From: Collimonas sp. OK412
GTDB lineage: Bacteria > Pseudomonadota > Gammaproteobacteria > Burkholderiales > Burkholderiaceae_D
Assembly: GCF_900112135.1 (NCBI RefSeq)
Contig: NZ_FOLC01000016.1
Location: forward strand, 50,912-114,911
Direction: 5' to 3'
DNA: 64,000 nt
A program made the translations under genes and the position numbers. Position 1 is the stretch's first letter. Each line of letters starts with the position of its first letter. Of the stretch, positions 1 to 10,235 are shown piece after piece. The notes beneath the pieces were generated by a model. The model had not been told where the DNA came from. It saw nothing but the letters and a program-made list of their open reading frames with translations, and searched no databases.

Positions 1-487
1 TGAAGCGCGCGCCGACTTCAGCAATCCGCCCCGCGCCCTTGGTGATGACCATGAAGTTGATCACCACCAGGATCACGAACACCACGATGCCGACGGCGAA
101 ATTGCCGCCCACCAGGAAATGGCCGAAGGCTTCGATCACCTTGCCGGCGGCGTCCGGCCCGGTATGGCCCTCCAGCAGCACCACACGGGTGGAAGCGACG
201 TTGAGCGACAGGCGCAGCAAGGTCGAAAACAGCAACACCGCCGGAAAGGCGGCGAAATCCAGCGCTTTCATGGTGTACATGCTGACCAGCAGCACCATCA
301 CCGACAGCGCGATATTGAAGGTGAACAGCAAGTCGAGCAGGAACGGCGGCAGGGGCAGGATCATCATGCCCAGGATCATGACGATCAGCACCGGACCGGC
401 CATGCCCTTGACGCTGTTGCCGGCCAATATGGCGGCCCCCAGGCGGGGCAAGGAACTGAATGAAAAAGCTGGGCCTGCTGGCTTCAT
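1..487 (-). CDS. flhA: FlhA, flagellar export gate protein (N-terminal part, cut by window edge)
   Basis: This is the N-terminal ~162 residues of the inner-membrane export-gate protein of the flagellar type III secretion system; the rest lies beyond position 1. The start is the ATG at 487, whose ATGA overlaps the flhB stop, so the two are translationally coupled. The visible part opens with a short cytoplasmic stretch, then membrane segments ([18 protein letters not shown], then [19 protein letters not shown]). It also shows the family signature around [14 protein letters not shown] and [15 protein letters not shown]. The gene is last in the visible che-flh cluster. The identity is firm because the N-terminal FlhA signature is distinctive and flhB lies directly upstream. 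Confidence 0.93.
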   Translation of the reverse strand, partial: MKPAGPAFSFSSLPRLGAAILAGNSVKGMAGPVLIVMILGMMILPLPPFLLDLLFTFNIALSVMVLLVSMYTMKALDFAAFPAVLLFSTLLRLSLNVASTRVVLLEGHTGPDAAGKVIEAFGHFLVGGNFAVGIVVFVILVVINFMVITKGAGRIAEVGARF

Positions 488-1626
488 GCCGGGCTTCCTA
501 AAGTGTCGAGTGAATCGGGAACCGGCAGGTCGGCCGGTGTGCGTGGCGCGATGCCGCCCTCGCTGCGCCAGCGCTGCAGCTGGTAAACCCAGGCCAGCAC
601 TTCAGCCACCGCGGTGTACAGCGCCGCCGGGATTTCTTCGCCCAGGTTGGTATGGCGATACAGCGCCCGGGTCAGGGGCGGTGCTTCCAGCATGGGAATC
701 TTGTGTTCGGCGCCGATGGCGCGGATGCGCAGCGCTACCAGGTCGGTGCCCTTGGCAACCACCCGGGGCGCGCGCATTTCCTTGTCGCTGTATTTGAGCG
801 CGACCGCAAAGTGGGTCGGGTTGGTGACCACCACGTCGGCGGTCGCCACCTCGGCCATCATGCGCCGCCGCGCCATCTGTTGCTGCTGGCGCCGGATCTG
901 CCCCTTGACGTGCGGATCGCCTTCGCTTTCCTTGTGTTCCTGCTTCAGCTCTTCGCGCGTCATGCGCAGCTTGCGGTAATAACTCCACAGCTGGTAGGGC
1001 ACGTCGATGGCTGCCACCAGCAGCAGCGAAGCAATGATCAGGCCGCAGCAATTGGCCACCAGCCGTACCGTATGCGCCAATGCGCCGTGCACCGGTTCGC
1101 TCAGCAAGCCCAGCAGCGTGTCCAGATTGCGCGACATGACCCAGTAGGCGATGCCGCCCACCAGTACCGATTTGGTGCATGCCTTGAACAGTTCCGCCAG
1201 CGACTGGCTGGAAAAGATGCGAGCAATACCGGCCATTGGATTGAGCTTGGAGAATTTGGGCGCCAGCGCATCCGGCGCAAACAGCCAGCCGCCCAGCATC
1301 AGCGGCGCCGCCAGGGCCGCCAGCGCCAGCATGGCCAGCAACGGCAGCAAAGCCTGCAGCGCTTCCTGCCCGGCAGCAGCGGCCTGGGTCAGCATATAGG
1401 AGGTATCGAAGCCGGCGGCGCGCTTGAATTGCATGCCCTGCCGCAAGGCATGGCCGATATGCTCCGCCATCGGCACGGCCGTCAGCCACAAGCCGCCTAT
1501 GCCGGTGCTCAGCATGACAAACGTGCTCAGCTCGCGCGAACGGGCAACCTGGCCTTCTTCGCGCGCCTTTTCCAGGCGCCGGGGAGAACCGGGTTCCGTC
1601 TTTTCGAGATCGCTTTCTTCCGCCAT
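484..1626 (-). CDS. flhB: FlhB, flagellar export switch protein
   Basis: FlhB is the inner-membrane component of the flagellar export apparatus that switches substrate class from rod/hook to filament. The 380-residue length is usual. The N-terminus [26 protein letters not shown] is the classic cytoplasmic FlhB start (shown here in shortened reading). Four hydrophobic segments follow between about residues 30 and 210. The self-cleaving NPTH motif lies in [15 protein letters not shown] at about residue 268. The stop overlaps the flhA start. About 190 bp separate it from cheZ upstream, and I could not identify a promoter there. Confidence 0.97.
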   Translation of the reverse strand: MAEESDLEKTEPGSPRRLEKAREEGQVARSRELSTFVMLSTGIGGLWLTAVPMAEHIGHALRQGMQFKRAAGFDTSYMLTQAAAAGQEALQALLPLLAMLALAALAAPLMLGGWLFAPDALAPKFSKLNPMAGIARIFSSQSLAELFKACTKSVLVGGIAYWVMSRNLDTLLGLLSEPVHGALAHTVRLVANCCGLIIASLLLVAAIDVPYQLWSYYRKLRMTREELKQEHKESEGDPHVKGQIRRQQQQMARRRMMAEVATADVVVTNPTHFAVALKYSDKEMRAPRVVAKGTDLVALRIRAIGAEHKIPMLEAPPLTRALYRHTNLGEEIPAALYTAVAEVLAWVYQLQRWRSEGGIAPRTPADLPVPDSLDTLGSPA

Positions 1627-1816
1627 GCATGCTCCGAACCAGAAGGGACGAACAGCGCCCTATCAATATCGATTATTGATGCAAGGGCGCAGATGCAATC
1701 GGGCAAACAAGGCGGGGATAGCGGTGCTGCTCAGGCAATCGCTGCGGCCGGGGCGTGTTCACCGCCGCCCTGGCCGCTTTTGTTTCAGGCGTGATGCGGA
1801 TTCGCCATGATCCGGG

Positions 1817-2458
1817 TCAGAAGCCCAGGCTCGACAGCAGGTCGTCGACCTGCTCCTGGTCGGATACCGCATCGGGATTTTCATCCGCGTTCATTTGCGG
1901 ACCGTTCAACAGGCCGTTGCCTTCACTGCGTTTTTCCAGCGGCGTGTTGTCGATCAGCACCTGCAGCAGCTGTTTTTCCATTTCCTGCACGACTTCCATC
2001 ATTTTCTTGATGACCTGGCCGGTCAGGTCCTGGAAGTCCTGCGCCATCATGATTTCCATCAGCTGCGCATTGATGGCCGAAGCCTGCTGCGGCACGTCTT
2101 TCAGGTAATTGCGGGTATCCAGCACCAGCACCCGGGCATCGTCCAGCTCGACCGGGCTGACAAACCATTCATCCCAGCGCTGGCTGAGCGTCTTGGCTTG
2201 CTTGCTGAGTTTTTCCTGGATCGGCTGGGCGACGTCGATCGCGTTCAAGGCCCGTTCGGCGGCGCGCTCTGTCATCGCCGCCACGTAGTTCAGGCGATCG
2301 CGGGCATCCGGGATCGCCTGCGCCGCCTTGGCGATTTCCTGGTCCAGGCCGAGTTCGCGCATGCTTTCGCGCAGCAGGCGCGTCAGGTGGCCGATGCGGT
2401 TGACCAGCTGCTCGGCGGAGTCGCCGGCGGCCGGCATCTGTAAGGCGTGCAGGCTCAT
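1817..2458 (-). CDS. cheZ: CheZ, CheY-P phosphatase
   Basis: CheZ accelerates dephosphorylation of CheY-P and so ends the tumble signal. I chose the ATG at 2458 (213 aa, MSLHALQMP...), one base after the cheY stop; longer readings would run inside cheY. The protein is helical, with the conserved catalytic segment [18 protein letters not shown], which carries the Asp/Gln pair used for catalysis. The C-terminal tail [14 protein letters not shown] is the known CheY-tethering peptide. The tight junction with cheY suggests coupled translation. Confidence 0.95.
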   Translation of the reverse strand: MSLHALQMPAAGDSAEQLVNRIGHLTRLLRESMRELGLDQEIAKAAQAIPDARDRLNYVAAMTERAAERALNAIDVAQPIQEKLSKQAKTLSQRWDEWFVSPVELDDARVLVLDTRNYLKDVPQQASAINAQLMEIMMAQDFQDLTGQVIKKMMEVVQEMEKQLLQVLIDNTPLEKRSEGNGLLNGPQMNADENPDAVSDQEQVDDLLSSLGF

Positions 2459-2459
2459 A

Positions 2460-2858
2460 TCAAGCACTCTCTTTCGCAATTTTCTCGAATATCTTGGTGA
2501 TCTTTTCCTCCAGCGTGGCCGCGGTAAAAGGCTTGACCACATAGCCGTTGGCGCCGGCCTGGGCGGCGGCGATGATGTTTTCCTTCTTGGCTTCGGCCGT
2601 CACCATCAGCACCGGCAGCCTGGACAGGGCCGGATCGGCGCGTATCGATTGCAGCATGGTCAAGCCATCCATGTTCGGCATGTTCCAGTCGGACACGACA
2701 AACCCGAAATTGCCGTCCTTTAGCTTAGCCAGTCCTGCCGCGCCGTCCTCGGCTTCGTCGACATTGACGAAATCGAGTTCTTTCAACAGGTTCCTTACAA
2801 TCCGCCGCATGGTAGGAAAATCGTCCACCACCAGAATTTTGATACTTTTATCAACCAT
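2460..2858 (-). CDS. cheY: CheY, chemotaxis response regulator
   Basis: This is a single-domain receiver protein of 132 residues. When phosphorylated by CheA it binds the flagellar motor switch. The acidic pocket is visible at D12-D13 with phospho-acceptor D57 ([12 protein letters not shown]). The conserved Thr of MVTAEA and Lys of YVVKPF are also present. It sits between cheB upstream and cheZ downstream on the same strand, with about 114 bp between it and cheB. That gap is long enough for a separate promoter, but I see none with confidence. Confidence 0.97.
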   Translation of the reverse strand: MVDKSIKILVVDDFPTMRRIVRNLLKELDFVNVDEAEDGAAGLAKLKDGNFGFVVSDWNMPNMDGLTMLQSIRADPALSRLPVLMVTAEAKKENIIAAAQAGANGYVVKPFTAATLEEKITKIFEKIAKESA

Positions 2859-2972
2859 GATTACTCCACACTAAAAATAGGACCTGGCACGCATGCCCGC
2901 ATTCCTGACGCCATGCCTGTATAACGTCACAAATGTAAAAAAACACAGGGCGGATATTGTTCACACCGTTTT

Positions 2973-4052
2973 TTACACCCGGTTCGAGCGTTCGCCGTAC
3001 GACATCAGGCGCGCCATCAGGCGTGCGCTCATTTCCGCTATGCCGGCTACCTCGTTGGCCGCCCCCATGGCGATCGCTTCGCGCGGCATGCCGAACACCA
3101 CGCAGCTGGCTTCGTCTTGCGCCAGGGTGTAAGCGCCAGCCTGGCGCAAGCGCAGCAAACCGGCCGCGCCGTCCCGTCCCATGCCGGTCAGGATCACGCC
3201 GATGGCGTTCTTGCCGGCATGCTGGGCGACCGAATCGAACAGCACGTCGATCGAAGGCCGATGGCGGTTGACCGGATCTTCCTGGTCCAGGTGGGCGACA
3301 TAGTTGGCGCCGCTGCGCGCCAGCGACAGATGGAAACCGCCGGGCGCGATATAAGCATGGCCCGGCAATACCCGCTCGCCGTGCTCCGCTTCCTTGACGG
3401 TGATGCGGCACAAGCCGTCCAGGCGCTGCGCGAACGACCGGGTAAAGCCGGGCGGCATGTGTTGCGCGATCATGATGCCCGGGCAATCCGGCGGCAGCGG
3501 CTGCAATACTTCCCGGATCGCTTCGGTGCCGCCGGTGGAAGCGCCGATGATGATCAGTTTTTCAGTACTCAGCAAAGGACTGCGCAGCAGCGGCGCCTGT
3601 CCCGCTGCCGCCGCATCGGCCGCGGGCCGGCGCGCCGATTGCAGGCGGGCGCGGGCGGCGGCGCGGATCTTGTCGGCGATCAGGTCGGTATATTCCAGCA
3701 AGCCTTCGCGTATGCCGAGGCGCGGCTTGGTGACGAAATCGACCGCCCCCAGCTCCAGCGCGCGCAGCGTGATTTCGGAACCGCGCTCCGTCAGCGAAGA
3801 CACCATCAGCACCGGCATCGGCCGCAGGCGCATCAGCTTTTCCAGGAAATCCAGTCCATCCATGCGCGGCATTTCGACATCCAGCGTCAATACGTCGGGA
3901 TTGAGCTGCTTGATCAGGTCGCGCGCCACCAGCGGATCGGGCGCCGTCGCCACCACGGTCATGTCCGGCTGGCTATTGATGATTTCGGTCATCAAGCTGC
4001 GTATCAGCGCCGAATCGTCCACACACAATACTTTGATTTTTTTATCGCTCAC
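2973..4052 (-). CDS. cheB: CheB, receptor methylesterase / glutamine deamidase
   Basis: CheB removes methyl groups from chemoreceptor glutamates and deamidates glutamines, giving adaptation. Its 359 residues comprise a receiver domain (about 1-125, D12/D13 and phospho-acceptor D58 in [11 protein letters not shown]), a linker, then the methylesterase domain from about residue 165. The catalytic triad is seen as Ser in [12 protein letters not shown], His in AQHMPPGFT and Asp in [11 protein letters not shown]. The start codon is GTG and overlaps the cheD stop as GTGA. It belongs to the cheR-cheD-cheB run of overlapping genes. Confidence 0.97.
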   Translation of the reverse strand: MSDKKIKVLCVDDSALIRSLMTEIINSQPDMTVVATAPDPLVARDLIKQLNPDVLTLDVEMPRMDGLDFLEKLMRLRPMPVLMVSSLTERGSEITLRALELGAVDFVTKPRLGIREGLLEYTDLIADKIRAAARARLQSARRPAADAAAAGQAPLLRSPLLSTEKLIIIGASTGGTEAIREVLQPLPPDCPGIMIAQHMPPGFTRSFAQRLDGLCRITVKEAEHGERVLPGHAYIAPGGFHLSLARSGANYVAHLDQEDPVNRHRPSIDVLFDSVAQHAGKNAIGVILTGMGRDGAAGLLRLRQAGAYTLAQDEASCVVFGMPREAIAMGAANEVAGIAEMSARLMARLMSYGERSNRV

Positions 4053-4705
4053 GCGCTGCCTCCACCTTGTTTTACGGCTTTCTTGCCGACTGCCGTATTG
4101 AATAATTCCACCTTGCTGCGCACCGGCTGCTGCGCCAGCGTCTGCACCAGTTTCTGTTCGTCGCGCTGGACCTGTTCGGCTTCGTTGATGCGGTGCAGCC
4201 TGCGCACCATGACCTTGCCGCTCCTCGGGAAATAGCTGATCCGGCGCGGCAGGTTGCCGCGCAAGTCTTGCGCCGCCACCCGTACCTGTTCCATCTGCAG
4301 GTAACGCAATACAAAATCGGCATTGCGGTCGCCGATGTTGAGCATCGTCATGTTCGCCAGCACCGCGCCGCCGCCAAACACCTTGGCCTCCAGCCGTTCG
4401 CGGCGCGCGCCCGCCTTGAGCAGTTCGTTGAGCAGCATCTCCATGGCGTAAGCGCCGTAGCGCATGGAGGCAGACGCGCTGTTGCCGGAGTTGCCGTCAT
4501 CGGGCAGCATGAAGTGATTCATGCCGCCGACTCCTGCCGTGCTGTCGCGCACGCAGGCCGCCACGCAAGAACCGAGCACGGTGCTGAGCACCATGTCGTC
4601 GGGCGTGACGTAGTATTCGTTGGGCAGCAGCTTGACCGCCGCGCTGTCGAACTCGCGGTCAAAATAATGATGGGTCGCCACCGACTCTTCCGCCGCTGAA
4701 ATCAT
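4049..4705 (-). CDS. cheD: CheD, chemoreceptor glutamine deamidase
   Basis: CheD deamidates specific receptor glutamines. The 218-residue product shows the family core: [12 protein letters not shown] with the catalytic Cys, then [12 protein letters not shown] with the catalytic His, then [16 protein letters not shown] and KVFGGGAVL. The gene overlaps cheR upstream (ATGA) and cheB downstream (GTGA), so the three adaptation enzymes are probably made in fixed ratio. The C-terminal ~40 residues beyond the core are Gln/Lys-rich and not conserved. Confidence 0.95.
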   Translation of the reverse strand: MISAAEESVATHHYFDREFDSAAVKLLPNEYYVTPDDMVLSTVLGSCVAACVRDSTAGVGGMNHFMLPDDGNSGNSASASMRYGAYAMEMLLNELLKAGARRERLEAKVFGGGAVLANMTMLNIGDRNADFVLRYLQMEQVRVAAQDLRGNLPRRISYFPRSGKVMVRRLHRINEAEQVQRDEQKLVQTLAQQPVRSKVELFNTAVGKKAVKQGGGSA

Positions 4706-5571
4706 GCGCCGCCCTTGGCTTGCCGGGAATCGAGTTCATAGACGGTCTGGCCGCGCAGCCGGAACGGCTGGCTGGCGTAGGAAAAATTCTCCGAATGCCC
4801 GGCAAACAGCAAGCCTTGCGGTTTCATCAAGGGCGCGAAGCGCTGCAGGATCCTGTTCTGTGTCGGCTTGTCGAAATAGATCATCACGTTGCGGCAAAAG
4901 ATGACGTCGAACGGTTCTTTCAAGCCCCATTGCGTATCCAGCAGGTTGAGCTGGCCGAACTTGACCATGGCCGCCACTTCCGGCCGTATCCGCACCTGCC
5001 CGGCACGGGCGCCGCTGCCTTTCAGGAAGAAGCGCTTGAGGCGTTCCAGCGGCAGCTTGCTGACCTGCTCCATGGTGTAGACGCCGGCCGCGGCCTTTTC
5101 CAGCACCTGGGTGTCGATGTCGGTAGCGATCACGCTGGCCGTGGCGGCGCGGCTGCCCAGCGCTTCGATCAGGGTCATCGCGATCGAATACGGCTCTTCG
5201 CCGGTGGACGCGGCCGAACACCAGACAGTCACCGGCGCCGCGCATTTTTTTGCGTGCTCCGCCAGCAGCGGAAAATGATGCGCCTCGCGGAAAAACGCCG
5301 TCAGGTTGGTGGTCAAGGCATTGGTGAAGGCTTGCCACTCGGCGCTGTCCTTTTCGCCTTCCAGCAAGGCCAGGTACGAAGTAAAGTCGTTCATGCCGAG
5401 TTCGCGCAGACGGCGCGACAGGCGGCTGTAGACCATCTCGCGCTTTTGTTCGCCCAGCGCGATGCCGGCGCGCTGGTGGATCAGCGCGCGGACCCTGGAA
5501 AAATCGCCGTCGGTCAGCAAAAAATCCCGAGCTGAAGCCGTCGCCGCCCTGGTGCTCGGTTTGATAGTCAT
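4702..5571 (-). CDS. cheR: CheR, chemoreceptor methyltransferase
   Basis: CheR transfers methyl groups from S-adenosylmethionine to receptor glutamates. I chose the ATG at 5571 (289 aa, [13 protein letters not shown]...) because the open frame upstream is not CheR-like. The N-terminal helical domain ([17 protein letters not shown]...) is followed by the SAM-binding domain with [16 protein letters not shown], the acidic [14 protein letters not shown], and [15 protein letters not shown]. The stop overlaps cheD. About 150 bp separate it from the receptor gene upstream. Confidence 0.96.
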   Translation of the reverse strand: MTIKPSTRAATASARDFLLTDGDFSRVRALIHQRAGIALGEQKREMVYSRLSRRLRELGMNDFTSYLALLEGEKDSAEWQAFTNALTTNLTAFFREAHHFPLLAEHAKKCAAPVTVWCSAASTGEEPYSIAMTLIEALGSRAATASVIATDIDTQVLEKAAAGVYTMEQVSKLPLERLKRFFLKGSGARAGQVRIRPEVAAMVKFGQLNLLDTQWGLKEPFDVIFCRNVMIYFDKPTQNRILQRFAPLMKPQGLLFAGHSENFSYASQPFRLRGQTVYELDSRQAKGGA

Positions 5572-5718
5572 TCGGTGCGCCTTAACATGGTTGGCAGCGC
5601 CGCCTGCTGCGGCAACTGCCCGTATTGCAATATAAACACGGCGGCCGCACGCCGATGCCGCGAACAAGAGCCTAAAACGCCGCTTGCTCCGGGCATGGCG
5701 GCGCCGCGCCGCGCCAGG

Positions 5719-7341
5719 CTAGGCAGCGGCGCCGCGCAGCATCTGCGCATGCGGCGTGATATCGATCATCCGGTTTGCCTGCGCCGCGCCATGCACGCGC
5801 TCCAGCTTGAAAGCGCCGACCACATCCGCCAGCACGCCGGCCTGGTCCTGCAGGCTGGCCGCCGCCGCCGCTGCTTCTTCCACCAAAGCAGCGTTCTGCT
5901 GGGTCACCTGGTCCATCTGGCTGATGGCCTGGTTGATCTGCTCGATGCCGGCGGTCTGCTCCTGGCTGGCGGCAGTGATTTCGCCCATGATGTCGGTCAC
6001 ACGGCGCACGCTGGCCACGATTTCTTCCATGGTGGTGCCGGCCTGGTCGACCAGGCGCGAGCCGAGCCCGACTTTTTCAACCGAGTCGTCGATCAGTCCC
6101 TTGATTTCCTTGGCCGCGGCAGCCGAACGCTGCGCCAGGCTGCGCACTTCCGCCGCCACTACCGCAAAACCGCGCCCCTGTTCGCCGGCCCGGGCCGCTT
6201 CCACCGCGGCGTTCAGCGCCAGGATGTTGGTCTGGAACGCGATGCCGTCGATCACGCCGATGATGTCGACAATCTTTTTCGACGAGGTATTGATCGCGCC
6301 CATGGTGCTCACCACCTGGGTCACCACCGTGCCGCCATGCAGCGCCACTTCCGAAGCGGACACCGCCAGCTGGTTGGCCTGGCTGGCGTTATCGGCATTC
6401 TGCTTGACGGTCGAGGTCAGCTGCTCCATCGACGCCGCGGTTTCTTCCAGCGAACTGGCTTGCTCTTCCGTACGCTGCGACAGGTTCTGGTTGCCGGCCG
6501 CAATCTGGCTGGAGGCGGTAGCGATGGTATCGGTGCCGCTGCGCACCTCGCCGACAATTTTCTGCAGGCTCTGGTTCATGTCTTTCAGCGCTTGCATCAG
6601 CTGTCCGGTCTCGTCCCTGGACCTGACTTCTATGTCCGCCGTCAAATCGCCGCCGGCAACGCGGCGCGCCACGTCTACCGCAAACCCCAGGGGCTGGGAC
6701 ACTACTCGCGCAATCCACAGCGCCAGGACGAAACCCAGCAGCAGCATCCCGATCATCAGCCCTATCATCCAGACCCGGGCCTTGTTATAGATGGCTTCGC
6801 CCTCTTTCGCCGAGGCGGCGCTGCCGTCGCTATTGATTTTCACCAGGCGTTCAACCTGCTTGTCCAGCTCGACGATGGCTGCCAGGGAATCGCCGCGTAT
6901 TTCCTTTGCCGCATCGTCTTTCCTGAAGGCGCGCGAGATGTCGACGATTTTCTTGTCCATCTCCAGGTACTGCGGGATTTTATCCTTGAGCTGGTCGTAT
7001 ACAGCGCGTTCCTGTTCCGACACCAAGGGCGCATATTCGCTCATGCTCTTTTGCAGGCCGCCCCGGATCTCGCTGATGAACTGGGCGCTCTTGTCCATGT
7101 CCGCCGCGTCATTCGACATGACGTGCTGCATTTCGACATTGCGCAGCAGCGCCAGGTTGCTCTTCATGGTCAGCAGCAGCCGCACGCTCGGCAGCCAGTT
7201 GGTGTTGATTTCGTTGGTGGTGGCGTTGACCTGCCCCAGTTGCGTGATCGAGGCCACGCCCAGCACCAGTGTCAGCATCAATATCAACGCAAACGACAGC
7301 AGCAGTTTGGTTGCGATTTTCAAGTTATAGAACCAGGTCAT
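5719..7341 (-). CDS. Methyl-accepting chemotaxis protein (four-helix-bundle sensor)
   Basis: This is a 540-residue transmembrane chemoreceptor. TM1 lies at about residues 11-31. A helical periplasmic domain of ~155 residues looks like the 4HB_MCP type. TM2 (VWMIGLMIGMLLLGFVLALWI) lies at about 190-210, then HAMP, then the signalling hairpin whose tip reads GIAFQTNILALNAAVEAARAGEQ. No C-terminal NWETF-like pentapeptide tether is present; the protein ends in MLRGAAA. Being first in the che cluster on this strand, it is probably co-expressed with it. The ligand cannot be told from sequence. Confidence 0.95.
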   Translation of the reverse strand: MTWFYNLKIATKLLLSFALILMLTLVLGVASITQLGQVNATTNEINTNWLPSVRLLLTMKSNLALLRNVEMQHVMSNDAADMDKSAQFISEIRGGLQKSMSEYAPLVSEQERAVYDQLKDKIPQYLEMDKKIVDISRAFRKDDAAKEIRGDSLAAIVELDKQVERLVKINSDGSAASAKEGEAIYNKARVWMIGLMIGMLLLGFVLALWIARVVSQPLGFAVDVARRVAGGDLTADIEVRSRDETGQLMQALKDMNQSLQKIVGEVRSGTDTIATASSQIAAGNQNLSQRTEEQASSLEETAASMEQLTSTVKQNADNASQANQLAVSASEVALHGGTVVTQVVSTMGAINTSSKKIVDIIGVIDGIAFQTNILALNAAVEAARAGEQGRGFAVVAAEVRSLAQRSAAAAKEIKGLIDDSVEKVGLGSRLVDQAGTTMEEIVASVRRVTDIMGEITAASQEQTAGIEQINQAISQMDQVTQQNAALVEEAAAAAASLQDQAGVLADVVGAFKLERVHGAAQANRMIDITPHAQMLRGAAA

Positions 7342-7415
7342 GATTTTCTTTTCGAATGGGATTTCAGTTGCACGTGAGCCTTTAACTCAGGAATGGCGGA
7401 TGCCAGCTAGCCGCC

Positions 7416-7441
7416 CTCCTGATCCTGTCTCCTGATCCTGT
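7416..7441. repeat. 13-bp tandem duplication between the two receptor genes
   Basis: The unit CTCCTGATCCTGT occurs twice in immediate succession. It lies about 75 bp upstream of the minus-strand receptor gene. It is probably a slippage duplication, and no role is evident. Confidence 0.7.
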
Positions 7442-7501
7442 TAACGGCAAGCCGCATCGTTTCTTGAGGCCCCAGGCAGCCGGCCGCGCTTGCGCGCCCT
7501 T

Positions 7502-7519
7502 CAACTTTCGCGAAAGTTG
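7502..7519. promoter_or_regulatory. 18-bp perfect palindrome in the divergent receptor promoter region
   Basis: CAACTTTCGCGAAAGTTG is a perfect inverted repeat with no spacer, 81 bp upstream of the plus-strand receptor start and 160 bp upstream of the minus-strand one. Its length and central position suggest a binding site for a dimeric regulator. The regulator is unknown. It has no T-tract, so it is not an intrinsic terminator. Confidence 0.5.
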
Positions 7520-7599
7520 TCGTTATTGACTTTGATTGCCAGGAATTCGGCAGGACGCCACTCGCCAGCCCGGCCCATCCAACAAGAAAAGGATAGTCA

Positions 7600-9558
7600 A
7601 TGAACAATAAATTCTTCAACAGCCTCAACGTAGGCATCAAGCTCAGCTTGTTTACCTTTTTGCTGGCCGCCCTGATCTTCCTGGTCTACGGCTGGGCCAG
7701 CGCCAGCGCCACTTCGCAATTGCTGGAGCAGCGCGGAGCGCGCGACATTTCCGGCAGGACCGGCACCATGATCCAGATGCTCGATACATTCGACGCCAGC
7801 CATAAAAGCGAAGCCGACCGTTTCGCGCTGCTGCTGGCCAGTTATTTCCCCGGAAAATTTTCTATCGACGGCAGCAAGACCGTCGATGTCGCCGGCAAGC
7901 CGACGCCGCTGCTGAAAAACGGCAATGACGTGATCAACATGAATTTTTCCATCGCCGACCGCTTCACTTCGGCCAGCCGGGCGGTAGCGACGATCTTCAT
8001 CAAGAACGGCGAGGACTTCATCCGTATCTCGACCTCGCTCAAGAAAGAAAACGGCGAGCGCGCGATAGGCACCGTGCTTGACCACGGCCATCCCGGCTAT
8101 GCGCGCCTGCAGGGCGGCTTGCCGTATGTCGGCCGCGCCACCCTGTTCGGCAAGGAATACATGACCGCCTATAACCCGGTCAAGGACGAGGCCGGCGCCA
8201 TCGTCGGCGCGCTGTTTGTCGGGGTCGACATCAGCAGCGACATCGAGACGCTGAAGACTCGCATCCGCTCGGTCAAGCTGGGCGAGTCCGGTTATTTCTA
8301 TGTGCTCAATGCGGCCCAGGGCAAGGACCTTGGCAAGCTGCTGGTGGCGCCGGCCGACGAAGGCAAGAATGTGCTGGCGCTCAAGGACGCCGACGGCCGC
8401 GACTTCATCAGGGAAATCCTTGAGCACAAGGAAGGCAGCATGCGTTATGCCTTGCCGGAAGGCGCTGCCAAGGGACCGGAAAAAATCGCCGCCTTCGCGC
8501 TGTACAAGAACTGGAACTGGCAGATTGTCGGCAACGAGGACGCCGCCGAGCTGACGCAGGAAATCACCACGCTGCGCAACCGCAATGCCTTGTTCGGCCT
8601 GGCGGCGGTGCTGGTCATGGTGGCGGCGCTGTACTGGCTGATCCGCAACACCATCAGCCAGCCGCTGGAAAGAGTCAAGCAGGCAGCGCAGCAGCTGGCG
8701 GCGGGCGACCTGAGCGCTACCCTGGAAAGCGACCGGGGCGACGAAATCGGCCAGCTGGAACGCGCCATCAATGGCATCAGCCAGGGACTGGCCGGAGTCA
8801 TCGGCAATGTGCGGCAAGGCACCGGCGAAATGGCGCGCGCCTCGCAGGAAATCGCGGAGGGCAACGCCAACCTGTCGGCGCGCACCGAATCACAAGCGGC
8901 CTCGCTGGAACAGACCAGCAGTTCGCTGGAACAGCTGACGGCGGCAGTAAAACAAAACGCCGACAGCGCCCAGCATGCCAACCAGCTGGTGATCGGCGCA
9001 TCGGGACAGGCGGTCGCCGGCGGTCAGGCGGTCGGCCAGGTGGTGGATACGATGAATGCGATCAAGGACAGCTCGCGCAAGATCCACGACATCATCGGCG
9101 TGATCGACGGCATCGCTTTCCAGACCAACATCCTGGCGCTGAACGCCGCGGTGGAAGCTGCGCGGGCCGGCGAACAGGGACGCGGCTTTGCGGTGGTGGC
9201 GGCGGAAGTGCGCAGCCTGGCGCAGCGTTCGGCTGCCGCCGCCAAGGAAATCAAAGGCTTGATCAGCGACTCGGTGGAACAGGTAGATGCCGGCGGCAAG
9301 CTGGTGGATGCGGCCGGCCAGACCATGCAGGGCATCGTCGCCGCGGTCAAGCGGGTGGCGGACATCATGCATGAGATTACTGCCGCAACCGGGGAGCAAA
9401 GCAGCGGCATCGAAGAGATCAACCGTGCCATGGGTCACATAGACGACATCACCCAGCAGAACGCCGCGCTGGTCGAACAGGCCGCGGCAGCCGCCCAAAG
9501 CCTGCAGGACCAGGCAGCGCAGCTGGCGCAGACCGCTGCCGTTTTCAAGCTTGGCTGA
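7600..9558 (+). CDS. Methyl-accepting chemotaxis protein (Cache-type sensor)
   Basis: This 652-residue chemoreceptor has TM1 at about residues 14-34 and a large periplasmic sensor from about 40 to 325. The sensor shows features of Cache domains (AYNPVKDEAGAIVGALFVGVDI, then GESGYFYVLN). TM2 lies at about 330-350, followed by HAMP (NTISQPLERVKQAAQQLAAG) and the signalling domain with GIAFQTNILALNAAVEAARAGEQ. Cache receptors usually bind small organic ligands such as carboxylates or amino acids, which is family knowledge rather than something read here. It is divergent from the other receptor, and its signalling half is closely similar to that of the neighbour. Confidence 0.95.
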   Translation: MNNKFFNSLNVGIKLSLFTFLLAALIFLVYGWASASATSQLLEQRGARDISGRTGTMIQMLDTFDASHKSEADRFALLLASYFPGKFSIDGSKTVDVAGKPTPLLKNGNDVINMNFSIADRFTSASRAVATIFIKNGEDFIRISTSLKKENGERAIGTVLDHGHPGYARLQGGLPYVGRATLFGKEYMTAYNPVKDEAGAIVGALFVGVDISSDIETLKTRIRSVKLGESGYFYVLNAAQGKDLGKLLVAPADEGKNVLALKDADGRDFIREILEHKEGSMRYALPEGAAKGPEKIAAFALYKNWNWQIVGNEDAAELTQEITTLRNRNALFGLAAVLVMVAALYWLIRNTISQPLERVKQAAQQLAAGDLSATLESDRGDEIGQLERAINGISQGLAGVIGNVRQGTGEMARASQEIAEGNANLSARTESQAASLEQTSSSLEQLTAAVKQNADSAQHANQLVIGASGQAVAGGQAVGQVVDTMNAIKDSSRKIHDIIGVIDGIAFQTNILALNAAVEAARAGEQGRGFAVVAAEVRSLAQRSAAAAKEIKGLISDSVEQVDAGGKLVDAAGQTMQGIVAAVKRVADIMHEITAATGEQSSGIEEINRAMGHIDDITQQNAALVEQAAAAAQSLQDQAAQLAQTAAVFKLG

Positions 9559-9560
9559 CG

Positions 9561-9585
9561 AAAAAAAAGCCTGGCAAGCCAGGCT
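9561..9585 (-). terminator. Intrinsic terminator of ohr
   Basis: On the minus strand an 8-bp perfect stem (AGCCTGGC / GCCAGGCT, 2-nt loop) is followed by eight T residues, 38 bp after the ohr stop. The position also lies just after the convergent receptor gene. Confidence 0.85.
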
Positions 9586-9622
9586 GGGCGGATGCGGATG
9601 CAGATGCGATTCGCCCGGTTGA

Positions 9623-10048
9623 TTACACCAAAGTCAGGGTAACGTCGATGTTGCCGCGGGTTGCATTGGAATAAGGGCAGACTTTGTGCGCCTTGTTGAC
9701 CAGGTCTTCCGCAGCGCCGGCGTCCATGCCTGGCAGGGAAATGCGCAGTTCGACTTCGATGCCGAAGCCGCCTGGGATCTGGCCGATGCCTACCAGGCCG
9801 GTGATCGACACGTCTGCAGGCAGGGAAATTTTTTCTTGCGAGGCGACGAATTTCATGGCGCCGATGAAGCAGGCGGAATAACCGGCTGCAAACAATTGTT
9901 CAGGATTGGTGCCGACACCGCCGGCGCCGCCCAATTCTTTCGGCGTGGTCAACTTGACGTCCAGCACGTTATCGGATGACACAGCGCGGCCGTCACGGCC
10001 TCCGGTTGCGGTGGCTTGAGCGCGGTACAGAACTTTTTCGACTGACAT
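9623..10048 (-). CDS. ohr: Ohr, organic hydroperoxide resistance peroxidase
   Basis: Ohr is a thiol peroxidase of the OsmC/Ohr family that reduces organic and lipid hydroperoxides, using lipoylated proteins as reductant in studied members. The 141-residue length is typical. The two catalytic cysteines are seen in [10 protein letters not shown] (about residue 60) and [12 protein letters not shown] (about 124). The Ohr-type Arg near the N-terminus is in GGRDGRAVS. The regulator gene ohrR follows the same orientation just upstream, and a clear terminator lies downstream. Confidence 0.96.
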   Translation of the reverse strand: MSVEKVLYRAQATATGGRDGRAVSSDNVLDVKLTTPKELGGAGGVGTNPEQLFAAGYSACFIGAMKFVASQEKISLPADVSITGLVGIGQIPGGFGIEVELRISLPGMDAGAAEDLVNKAHKVCPYSNATRGNIDVTLTLV

Positions 10049-10181
10049 GATGGTTTCCTTTATTGGCCGGTTGGAAAATCCTTTGGATCAGCGCAGTCGG
10101 CCGTACTGACGATCCGGATCAAAGGTACAACATTAAGATGACGCAAGAATGAAACGAGGTATAAGGAAATTCTTAATTACA

Positions 10182-10192
10182 CAATCATATTG
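10182..10192. promoter_or_regulatory. Candidate OhrR operator upstream of ohr
   Basis: CAAT-CAT-ATTG is a short dyad in an A/T-rich stretch, 134 bp upstream of the ohr start. A similar dyad (CAAT-CTAA-ATTG) lies upstream of ohrR. Known OhrR sites are A/T-rich inverted repeats containing CAAT/ATTG halves. The match is short, so this is a suggestion only. Confidence 0.35.
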
Positions 10193-10235
10193 CTCACAAC
10201 TTATATTCCATGCAAAAGCGCACTCCCTATCCTTC

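Noticed and set aside
39..797. 252-aa plus-strand frame over flhA/flhB
   Set aside because: It runs antisense to conserved flhB and flhA, has no recognisable domain, and is the expected mirror of high-GC coding sequence.
5575..7377. 600-aa plus-strand frame over the receptor gene
   Set aside because: His/Gln/Arg-rich translation antisense to a clear chemoreceptor; no domain.
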